Origin: Prostheceraeus crozeri
Taxonomy: Eukaryota; Platyhelminthes; Polycladida; Euryleptidae
Direction of reading: 5' to 3'
NCBI GenBank assembly: GCA_907163375.1
Contig: CAJQUW010000469.1
Location: forward strand, 124,001 to 188,000
Length of the DNA stretch: 64,000 nt
In this document: positions 24,901 through 36,900 of the stretch, piece by piece
Layout of the letters: each line of letters begins with the position of its first letter
Numbering within the stretch: the first letter of the stretch is position 1
Made by a program: the position numbers and the translations under genes
The notes under the pieces: model-generated
What the model saw: only the letters and a program-made list of their open reading frames with translations
The model's database searches: none
Told to the model about the DNA's origin: nothing

Positions 24901-27900
24901 TGTAAGGTATTAAAAATTTCTTTTTTTCCCACTTATTAAGTTCCTGCATGTACCATCTCTTTGAACCAGTTTGCACTTCTAGCAAAGTGACACGATTAAA
25001 CAATCTAATTCTGTGGATAGCACTAAATTAAATAAATGTTGCTTAATTAAATGTGTAAAAACTTCTTTCAACATCGACACACCTCCCTATTTGAAGTTGC
25101 AGATGTTGAGAGATGTGAACTAGGCCTGCTGACGAATCCTGATATTGGATGAAACGGCAGCTATTCAGATCTATTCCTATTTTTCAACTGAGGATGCAAC
25201 TCAATATTTAATTATTCTATCTACAAATTAAGACAATATTTGTATGAAAAAACTGATTTAAAATTATTGGACTGGGGCACAAAAATTGTCTTTTAGATCC
25301 GTCCCCATGCCGGAGATCGACTTTGATGTCGATCTAGATTCATCCATTCACGACTCCTCCGAAGCACCACTAGCGAAACGCCTTCAATCCGATGCGCGCG
25401 TCAACAACCGCCTTCTCAATGCACTGCGAAACGTGGAAATCAACACAGTCCCGAAACTTGGCTCTCCCGACCCTTCTGGGTTCATCGATCTGCAACCAAA
25501 GAAAGAGAGCAATCCAGACGAATCTTTTCAATCAACTGGTTCGACACACCCAATGCTGAGACGTCTGCGGCGACACATGAAACCGAAGCCAAGCAAGGAG
25601 GTGAAGCGGAATCCAAACAAGGTGAGAGAAAGCTACAGATTGTGATTTGACAACAAGTGTCTGATGCAGCTCTGATGCAGATGTTTAGTTTGCCCCTGTT
25701 GAACAGCCGTTCTTTGCTGTCTGATATTGCTCCGTGTGAATCTAAGAAGTCTTTGTACGGAACCCCCTTGCCGTGTATCAACCTTGGCCACACCTCTTGT
25801 ACGACTCACCGCTTCAAATTTCATCAATATTTGTGAGCTGAGTGAATCTCCATGATATATTAGTAGTGAAATCAAATCTAGCAACTTGCGCATATAACAC
25901 TTAACATTAACAAGGTACGCATACTCAAATCATAAACAGTAATCATGTCTTATTCCCATTATCAGGTGCAGTACATCCGAACTCTGATCACATGTACAGA
26001 TCAATGCTTCCTTCATGCCTAAATACATGTAAACCGCATTCTTGAAAATTAAGATGTCATTCCATGTAATTTTGGTTCTCCCTGACAAGGTTACGAACAT
26101 TGTGACGAAGTGGCCTTTGTATAAGTGGTTACACAAGGTGACCCTAAGTGTAAGACGAGGAGGCAGGGTGGGAATAGGCCCAAAGTACATGTACATCGTG
26201 AATATTGATGATGGGGTATGAAGGTCAGATACAAGAGACGGAGAGTTTAAATACCATAGGTACTTTGATTATTGCATTCGTTTTCCTGGAATTTTCCCTA
26301 ACTTTGCCATTATTCCAGATTGTTATCAATAATATTCAATCTCTCCCGTCCGTAAAGTTTGCGTAGTTAATGTTGGCATTAAAGTAAGATTTCAATCAGT
26401 CGGCTGTTACTTACTTTTGTTATTTAATCGTTATCTTCTAACCATCTCTTTGCTTTTTCATGTGGAGTTTGTCTCCCCGTGCATTTTTTAAATCAACTGC
26501 TAGTAATTGTTCGAATAGAAACTCAATTCCCAGAATGTTTCGATTTCGTGTTACTGAATTGTCTGTGTTATTGCACTTTTTATTCGCAATTTGTCTGTGA
26601 TGGACGGGCAGTCACTCAAGTCACGAAGAAAGAACTATTCATTTAAAAGGTCGGAGTACGAACTTCGTCGAAGTTAATAGATTCATCTGTCATGTCATGA
26701 ATCATAATTACTCCATGTCAGAGATGAAAATGTTAACGAACCTTTAATGAAACATTTCTGTTTGGAAGATGAAGTATTCAATATTCTGTCAAAACTCTGT
26801 CTATTCCATCTCTCCATTCAAAAACATGTTAAGTGAAGTAAATTCTATTTAGCTCGGTTGTCATTATCATGCTTCTTCTCGAGAAAGTTTGATCCCTCTC
26901 AAACTGTGTAGATAAATTCGATTTCACAATCGATTTTAATTTTATTCCGTCCAACATGTGCTGGCCAGCTGCCCTTCAAGTGCGACGCTGGACTGAAGAG
27001 TCACAAGAAATCATCGGCGCCTGCCCTTGCTAATTTGAAAGTATTTTTCAGGGTGTCCGCGTTCCCTGGAAAACACCTGGAAAATGAATTTTACCCTCGA
27101 AAACCTGGGAAATGAATTTTACCCTCGAAAACCTGAAAAATGAATTTTACCCTCGAAAACCTGGGAAATGAATTTTAGCCTGGAAAACCTGGAAAATGAA
27201 TTTTATCCTGGAAAACTTGGAAAATGAATTTTACCCTCGAAAACCTGGAAAATGAATTTTACCCTCGAAAACCTGGAAAATGAATTTTACCCTCGAAAAC
27301 CTGGAAAATGAATTTTACCCTCGAAAACCTGGAAAATGAATTTTACCCTCGAAAACTTGGAAAATGAATTTTACCCTCGAAAACCTGGAAAATGAATTTT
27401 ACCCTCGAAAACCTGGAAAATGAATTTTACCCTGGAAAACCTGGAAAATGAATTTTACCCTCGAAAACCTGAAAAATGAATTTTACCCTCGAAATCCTGG
27501 AAAATGAATTTTACCCTCGAAAACTTGGAAAATGAATTTTACCCTCGAAAACCTGAAAAATGAATTTTACCCTCGAAAACCTGAAAAATGAATTTTACCC
27601 TCGAAAACCTGGAAAATGAATTTTACCCTCGAAAACCTGGAAAATGAATTTTACCCTCGAAAACCTGGAAAATGAATTTTACCCTCGAAAACCTGGAAAA
27701 TGAATTTTACCCTCGAAAACCTGGAAAATGAATTTTACCCTCGAAAACCTGGAAAATGAATTTTACCCTCGAAAACCTGGAAAATGAATTTTACCCTGGA
27801 AAACCTGGAAAATGAATTTTACCCTCGAAAACCTGAAAAATGAATTTTACCCTCGAAAACCTGAAAAATGAATTTTACCCTCGAAAACCTGAAAAATGAA

Positions 27901-30900
27901 TTTTACCCTGGAAAACCTGGAAAATGAATTTTACCCTCTAAAACCTGAAAAATGAATTTTACCCTCCAAAACCTGAAAAATGAATTTTACCCTCGAAAAC
28001 CTGGAAAATGAATTTTACCCTCGAAAACCTGGAAAATGAATTTTACCCTCGAAAACCTGGAAAATGAATTTTACCCTAGAAAACCTGAAAAATGAATTTT
28101 ACCCTCGAAAACCTGGAAAATGAATTTTACCCTCGAAAACTTGGAAAATGAATTTTACCCTCGAAAACCTGGAAAATGAATTTTACCCTCGAAAACCAGA
28201 AAAATGAATTTTACCCTCGAAAACCTGGAAAATGAATTTTGCCCTCGAAAACCTGGAAAATGAATTTTACCCTCGAAAACTTGGAAAATGAATTTTACCC
28301 TCGAAAACCTGGAAAATGAATTTTACCCTCGAAAACCTGGAAAATGAATTTTACCCTGGAAAACCTGGAAAATGAATTTTACCCTCGAAAACCTGAAAAA
28401 TGAATTTTACCCTCGAAATCCTGGAAAATGAATTTTACCCTCGAAAACTTGGAAAATGAATTTTACCCTCGAAAACCTGAAAAATGAATTTTACCCTCGA
28501 AAACCTGAAAAATGAATTTTACCCTCGAAAACCTGGAAAATGAATTTTACCCTCGAAAACCTGGAAAATGAATTTTACCCTCGAAAACCTGAAAAATGAA
28601 TTTTACCCTCGAAAACCTGGAAAATGAATTTTACCCTCGAAAACTTGGAAAATGAATTTTACCCTCGAAAACCTGGAAAATGAATTTTACCCTCGAAAAC
28701 CTGGAAAATGAATTTTACCCTCGAAAACCTGGAAAATGAATTTTACCCTCGAAAACCTGGAAAATGAATTTTACCCTCGAAAACTTGGAAAATGAATTTT
28801 ACCCTCGAAAACCTGGAAAATGAATTTTACCCTCGAAAACCTGGAAAATGAATTTTACCCTGGAAAACCTGGAAAATGAATTTTACCCTCGAAAACCTGA
28901 AAAATGAATTTTACCCTCGAAATCCTGGAAAATGAATTTTACCCTCGAAAACTTGGAAAATGAATTTTACCCTCGAAAACCTGAAAAATGAATTTTACCC
29001 TCGAAAACCTGAAAAATGAATTTTACCCTCGAAAACCTGGAAAATGAATTTTACCCTCGAAAACCTGGAAAATGAATTTTACCCTCGAAAACCTGGAAAA
29101 TGAATTTTACCCTCGAAAACCTGGAAAATGAATTTTACCCTCGAAAACCTGGAAAATGAATTTTACCCTCGAAATCCTGGAAAATGAATTTTACCCTCGA
29201 AAAATTGGAAAATGAATTTTACCCTCGAAAACTTGGAAAATGAATTTTACCCTCGAAAACCTGGAAAATGAATTTTACCCTCGAAAACCTGGAAAATGAA
29301 TTTTACCCTCGAAAACCTGGAAAATGAATTTTACCCTCGAAAACCTGAAAAATGAATTTTACCCTCGAAAACCTGGAAAATGAATTTTACCCTGGAAAAC
29401 CTGAAAAATGAATTTTACCCTCGAAAACCTGGAAAATGAATTTTACCCTCGAAAACCTGGAAAATGAATTTTACCCTCGAAAACCTGGAAAATGAATTTT
29501 ACCCTGGAAAACCTGGAAAATGAATTTTACCCTGGAAAACCTGGAAAATGAATTTTACCCTGGAAAACCTGGAAAATGAATTTTACCCTCGAAAACCTGG
29601 AAAATGAATTTTACCCTCGAAAACCAGAAAAATGAATTTTACCCTCGAAATCCTGGAAAATGAATTTTACCCTCGAAAACCTGGAAAATGAATTTTACCC
29701 TCGAAAACCTGGAAAATGAATTTTACCCTCGAAAACCTGGAAAATGAATTTTACCCTCGAAAACCTGGGAAATGAATTTTAGCCTCGAAAACCTGGAAAA
29801 TGAATTTTACCCTGTAAACCTGGAAAATGAATTTTACCCTGTAAAACCTGGAAAATGAATTTTACCCTCGAAAACTTGGAAAATGAATTTTACCCTCGAA
29901 AACCTGGAAAATGAATTTTACCCTGGAAAACCTGGAAAATGAATTTTACCCTGGAAAATGAATTTTATCCTGGAAAATGAATTTTACCCTCGAAAACCTG
30001 GAAAATGAATTTTACCCTCGAAAACCTGGAAAATGAATTTTACCCTCGAAAACCTGAAAAATGAATTTTACCCTCGAAAACCTGGAAAATGAATTTTACC
30101 CTCGAAAACCTGGAAAATGAATTTTACCCTCGAAAACCTGGAAAATGAATTTTACCCTCGAAAACCTGGAAAATGAATTTTACCCTCGAAAACTGGAAAA
30201 TGAATTTTACCCTCGAAAACCTGGAAAATGAATTTTACCCTCGAAAACCTGGAAAATGAATTTTACCCTCGAAAACCTGGAAAATGAATTTTACCCTCGA
30301 AAACCTGGAAAATGAATTTTACCCTCGAAAACCTGAAAAATGAATTTTACCCTCGAAAACCTGGAAAATGAAATTTACCCTCAAAAACCTGGAAAACACC
30401 TGATTTTCATTCAGATTTGCGCGGACACCCTGATTTTTAATTGTTGCCCTTGAGCATTATGACTTTATCCTCGGGCAGTTATTTTTGCGACAGATATTTC
30501 ATTTTTATTGAGGTTTTCGTATAGCACTATCAAGATGAAATGTTTGTAATTTTTCATTTTGAAATATATGAGTAAATTTTACTTGCTCTGCTATAGTTTG
30601 ACATTCCACTTCAGCACTGCATTTGACAACATTTCTTGGTCTGTCAATTAGTGGTGACCTTGATGTAGGGTTCTCGCTCTCTTCACGTTTCCATTCTTCT
30701 GGTGAATGTATCGATCGTTTCACTACACTATATTCACTTGTCTCGATAACTTTAGTCCAGTGGTGCAGGTGAGGGAGACCCAGTCGAAGCACAGCGGTGT
30801 ATAAAAAATGATGAAATATAAGAAACAAGTACATTTCAGTTGCACTTAATAAATTTGAATTTGAATTTTTTGTTTGGAGCAAAATGAAGTAAATTTGAAT

Positions 30901-33900
30901 AGTAATTCTATACTAGATAAAATGCACATGTTGCCTTTTCATTTCTATCAAATATTAGAATGTATAGAACTTCTCCGGAATTCTGGATCGTTCGACAAAT
31001 TATTGGTGATATTGAATTTCTTTGACTTTTTTTAAAACAATGAAGTACGAATGCATGCCTTAGAAATACAGTCTAATGTATCCTATGGACATGGTTAAAG
31101 CCAAATTTGAAATTTACTTCTGCTTGAAGAGTCTGCAGTGAAGTCACTATCCCTTAAAGCCGTCATCACGCATCAGTCATCAATCATGCTCACTAAAGAA
31201 AATAATTTTTTTAATTTCATTCACCTCACTGTTACATGGGGAACATTAGCAATATCGGTTCCGTAGTTCTTTTTTGTTTGAAGCGCAGCATGTCGAATTA
31301 CTGAAGATTACTTTTCCTGGGGATAATGCACCGTGATTGAAATGGTGTAAGCGGCATTCGTCAAAATTTCCGGAGAGCATAATCAAGGTCTTTGATTGCA
31401 ATAACTTTTTTCCGCTGAAGCTTCTCTGTCAGGCATTACACCGGTGTGAAAGAGATACACTAGCATTTGAAGTGTTGTATTTTCCAGAAATGATAGATCA
31501 TTGATCTGTTTAAGCAAAGATAAGAAATCATTAAGTTAATTAAAGTTAATTACCAATGTAAAACTGAAAACCGAGCGTTTTCTTTCTTTGAACGCACAAA
31601 GTCGACCGGATGTGTCTGATGTGCATTGCCTCGGCAATACGCAGATGCAACAAATTGCTGCGCCCCACATGAAATAACAAACTAAAAGCCGTTTCTTGTT
31701 CAAATGCATGACGTATAATAGATCTGGACGGAGAATGTGCCTAAACGTAGCCATTTTTTGGCAAGTGCTCGTTCACCCCCAGAATTAAATATTTTGTTTA
31801 TCTGCTTCGGTTTGCTAGAAGTGTGATTAATACGAAATGGACGGCACATTGAGGAACCTATGAAGTGGGCAAAAAGGAATTCCTAATACATTACAGAGAT
31901 AGGAAAAAAGTCGTGCGTCGCTTGCGGATTAATGTGAGTTCCAGAAAAGTGCTTCGATTGCCAAAATTCCTTCAGATTCGAAGAATTCAGATCATTGCGC
32001 ACAAGTTTTCTCCATAATGTTGGCCCTTCCGATCATTATTAAAGAAAGTAGCAGGCGTACGAAAATTAGTTCATTTGATGGTTTCACATCCTCTCCTCGG
32101 CATTTCTCACTGTATAGTGCTTACATTGAATCGAAGCCAAGACAGGGATGTGTGTTTTGGCGTGTGCGAAGTGATATCACAGCACACACGCATCTCTCAC
32201 TGGCTCTGGTGTCCTCTGCTGACAGCTTATTGTTTGCCATTTCCAATAGCAAGCGATATACGAATTATCCATTCGAGAAGGAGCAAGTTGTCTAATTCTG
32301 TGATGTGCTATTTCGATATTAAGGTTACATACAATTCTTCCTTTCTAGGAAACCGAAGCGCGCGCAGATGAATCTAATTTTGTGCGTTCACCCTTTCTTG
32401 AAGATGCCTATTTGTTCTGCCGATGTAGCTGCAGCCGCAAACACACACAAAAGAATAGATCACGTTTGACTAGGCAATAGCAGGAAGGAGATCTTTCAAA
32501 AAGGCCACTGGAACTTCACGCACAGAGAAAACAACTTTCGGCTGGAAAAACAGAATAAATACTTTCAACAGCTGCGCAGAAGAAAATGGCTCCACTGTCT
32601 ACAATAAATGGGATTTTGATGACAATGTACTTTTTGTTAGCACGAAAAACAAGAATTTTGTCCTCAAGAGCACAGTTCATACAACGGCTGATAAAAAGGG
32701 AGGGTAGCCGTTGCCCATTTGAAAGATCGCCCTCCTGTTGCTGTCTAGTCAAGCGTAATCTATTCTTTCGGCTGTGTTTGCGTATGCAGCTACATCGGTA
32801 GAACAAGAAGGCATCTCCCAGAAAGGATAAACGAGCTTATGGAGAAAACTTGTGCGTAATGATCTGAATTCTTCGAATTTGAGGGAATTTTGGCAATCGA
32901 AGCACTTTGCTGGAACTCACATTAATCCGCAAGCGACGCACGATTTTTTTTCCTATCTCTGTAAGGTATTAGGAATTCCTTTTTGCCCACTTAATAGGTT
33001 CCTCGATGTGCCGTCCATTTCGCATTCATCACACTTCTAGCAAACCGAAGCAGATAAACAAAATATTTAATTCTGTGATTATACGTCATGGATATGAGCA
33101 AGAATGTCAACCTGTAGAAACGGCTTTCATGTGGGGCGCAGCAATTGGTTGCGTCTGCGTATTGCCGAGACATTGTACGTTCAAAAGGGTACCTTCGTAG
33201 CTGCATGTAAGTAACTTTGTTTTTAATGATTTCTTATCTTTGTTTAAAATGTCAATGATCTATCATTTCCAGAATGTACATCACTTCAAATGCTAGCGGA
33301 TCTGCTTCACATCGGTGCAATGCCTGAACGAGAACCCGTCGAAAGGCCTCGCATGCACTTTGCGTTGTTTTTCCTTTTCAAATTCACATATGACTTAAGT
33401 TGGAGATCTCGAAATGCCCATTCCAAACATGTGAATTGCTTATTTTCATGAAAATGTCGTTTGCACCGCTTCATGTCTTAAGGATGACATAAAAGCTGTA
33501 TATGCTCAGTTATCATTACGAGGGATCATGCTTTATTTTGAAGTTGTTTATTCATAATATTGATAATTAATTTAGAGCATGATATACCAACAATTCGATT
33601 ATTATGGAAACCTTTCTTTTCTACCATTGACTGAGTGAGCGTCTACGGAATATTCACCCTATGACAGCCATCTGCCGCTTTAGAAGTTAGGAACTTGTCA
33701 AATGTGTTTCATCTGTGGAAATTGTCTCTATGGCAATGGTAGTCCCTCCTACTTCGCGGGGGTTAGGTTCCAGACCCACCCGCGAAGTAGAAACCAGATT
33801 TTTCCTGAAATGCGAGACATAATTTTAACTGCTTTCTATCCTTGTACATGTACATATGGAATGCGTGTACATCCAATACTGTCCTGAAATGTATACAGTG

Positions 33901-36900
33901 TTGATACATGCATTTTCATACACCCTGAAAGCAGTTTTAAAACAAGGGAACTTTCATATCGATAGACGGTGCGCTCTGCATTCATGCGATGGTGATTCAC
34001 TGAGGTGTACTATCGCTACAAATGGAGGCCATCACTATTGGAGAGAACGCTCTCCTCTCTACACTCTTCACGTGACATTAAACTGTTAAAGTATGCGTAT
34101 ACATGTACTGTGCACGTTACTGAATCTTATATTTATTCATTTCAAAGCATGAAAACGACTTTTTAGGAATAAATTATCATTTTAAATGAAAATGAAGAAA
34201 CTCGAGTGGCCGCGAAACAATTGCGAAAAAAGGAAATTTCTTGTTAAAAATAGTTGAAATATTTCATAAAAACCCTCGATACAGTAAAGTAGGAGGGATT
34301 ACTGCAGTGTTGACTGTTGAACTACAAATTCCTTTATTTTCTGTGATTATTTTCAAATGGTGGTAGTGGGATCACGGATTTACTGATTGCTTGCTTTCAA
34401 CAAACAAAAAATTGGCAGATGATGAAAAATTGAATAACAACTTTTATCTTCAGTCATTGGAGATTATTACGAAGAGCGGAGAGGATTTGAAATTGGAGGA
34501 AGTTCGTCTCATGCCTCCTCCGCCTAATCCTCCTCGAATATCCGCATCCTCTCGTGCCGCTTCTTGGAAAGCGCATCGAGCAGAATTGGAAGAGGAGATG
34601 AGGAGAAAGAGATTGAAGGGCTTGGAGGAACGACAGAGGCGTTGGGCGATGTACCATGACGAGGATGTGGGAGAAAAGAGAGAGAAAGGACCCGACGACC
34701 TCGACAGCGATGACGAAGAGTTCATACCTGACGAAGACAGTGACAGCGATGTCGATAGTGACGAAGACGAAGAAGAGGAAGAAGAGGAGGGGGAGGAAGA
34801 AGATGAGGTGGATGAGAAGAAAGGAGGTAGGTTCTCAAGTCCTTACTGTTGTTGTCGTCTATCAGCTAGCCAAGTGAATATGTAAATGTGATTATGATAC
34901 ATTTCCTTTGCAGTTTATTTGATTATAATTGGAGTTTCGTCTTTTTGAGTAGAAAACCTGGGATGTAGACATGAAATAACTTTCGATTAATGTACCAAAA
35001 TGTGAACGTGAAGCATTTGAAACCAGAGTCAATGGTCGGGCCAGCTGCAAAAATCTTTGCACTGCATAAATCTGCGAAAATGCTTTAAAAAATGAACTCG
35101 CTGCGAAAAATTGAAACCTTGTAATTGTTGCATTTAAATGAACCTATGCTGTGTAATAGAATCAATGCTGGTCTACAGGATGGAAAAGCCAAACTAATGA
35201 CAACTAATTAGCATGTTATTTATTATGTTATCATTTAGTTAAAGCTTCATATTATTCAAAATAACCTACCTACTAATACAATTTGGTAGTATTAGTAGGT
35301 AGTAGTAGGCAAATTTTGTAGAGCTGCGAAGAAATGGAAAAATCTCTGGCTCGACCACTGGTCGGGTATTAATTTTGGTCTGAGGAGGAACAAGTCTTTG
35401 GCTGAGAGTTCTCATTAATCCTCCTGCAATCGAAGAAGAGTTGTATGAAGGGTACGTACTAGGGGTCGCAATGCCGGTTTTACCGGTATTCTCAATTTTT
35501 CCGAAAAAACCGGTATTATGATTTCTAAATACCGGTTAATTTTTCTGCTCTGTTTCTAATGCTTGATTATGCTGAACAAATATTGCTTTGAAATGAGAAA
35601 AGCAATCGAACCGAGAATAGTTCAATGTCACCACATTAAATCAATCGGTCATGCTACAACATCTTCACAAGCCTTAATCCAAGACGAGGATGATCCACAA
35701 GTTTCCGAGACCGATCGTCAAGAGAAGGCGAAGATATCATCGGAAGCAATGAACAGGAATGAATCGTTGCAGAAAAATCCATCTGATTTTAGACCAGTCA
35801 GAGTGCATACATTTCATCAGCAGAGAGACAGGTGCCGCTTTCTTCTTCAACTTCTAAGCTGCTAAGCCACACACGGCAAGCGTTTCCGAGGAAAACGTTT
35901 TGCATCAAATATAATGTCACCATTACAGCAGTTGTAGACTCCCACACAGCGGGCTGACTTCAAACGCTTTGCTTGGAAACGCTTGGAAAGGATCGCAGTG
36001 TAGCTGAGGCCTTACACCTCACAGCAAGTCAGCTGATGGAGAGGGCGGTCTCTATTATTGGTTTCCCATCCATCTGCCAGACCAAGCACTAGATGTGCTG
36101 TGGTTCATTCTCTCAAACATTCATCAGAAAGAAAGTCTTCGTAGCTGACGATTGTGACCATCTTTAACATGCCGCACCCATATAGTCTTAAATTCTTCGC
36201 CTTCATGCTCGATGATGGAAATGGCTTTCCGTGGTTTCATTTTAAAACAGGTGATACCGGTTTTATCGTTGCCGAAATACCGGAATGCCGGTTTATCATT
36301 GCTGAAATAACGAAATGCCGGTTTGTCATTGGTCAATTACCGGAATGCCGGTTTTATCATTGCTGAAAGACCGGAATGCCGGTTTTATCATTGCTGAAAT
36401 ACCGGAATGCCGGTTTTATCATTGCTGAAAGACCGGAATGCCGGTTTTATCATTGCTGAAACACCGGAATGCCGGTTTTATCATTGCTGAAGTTCCGGAA
36501 TGCCGGTTTTATCATTGCTGAAGTTCCGGAATGCCGGTTTTTCATTGCTGAAATACCGGAATGCCGGTTTGTCATTGCTGAAGTTCCGGAATGCCGATTT
36601 TATCATTGCTGAAATACCGAAATGCCGGTTTTATCATTGCTGAAGTTCCGGAATGCCGGTTTTATCATTGCTGAAGTTCCGGAATGCCGATTTTATCATT
36701 GCTGAAACACCGAAATGCCGGTTTTATCATTGCTGAAGTTCCGGAATGCCGGTTTTATCATTGCTGAAGTTCCGGAATGCCGGTTTTATCATTGCTGAAG
36801 TTCCGGAATGCCGGTTTTATCATTGCTGAAGTTCCGGAATGCCGGTTTTATCATTGCTGAAGTGCCGGAATGCCGGTTTTATCATTGCTGAAGTTCCGGA

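Larger units (their letters stand above)
31425..33335. mobile_element. Large palindrome of Penelope-like element copies
   Basis: The left arm (31425-32030) is the reverse complement of the right arm (32828-33335), with many small differences. An inner pair of arms (about 32384-32510 and 32715-32827) encodes GIY-YIG-like modules facing each other. Sequence at 32031-32383 occurs only on the left. Penelope-like retroelements combine a reverse transcriptase with a C-terminal GIY-YIG endonuclease and often sit in inverted or tandem partial copies. No reverse-transcriptase core is visible here. Confidence 0.65.

Noticed and set aside
19057-30390. CRISPR-like appearance of regular direct repeats
   Set aside because: Units abut with no unique spacers, in intronic animal DNA; these are minisatellites.
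34450-34725. Minus-strand Ser-rich frame opposite exon 9
   Set aside because: Antisense shadow of the Asp/Glu-rich claspin exon.
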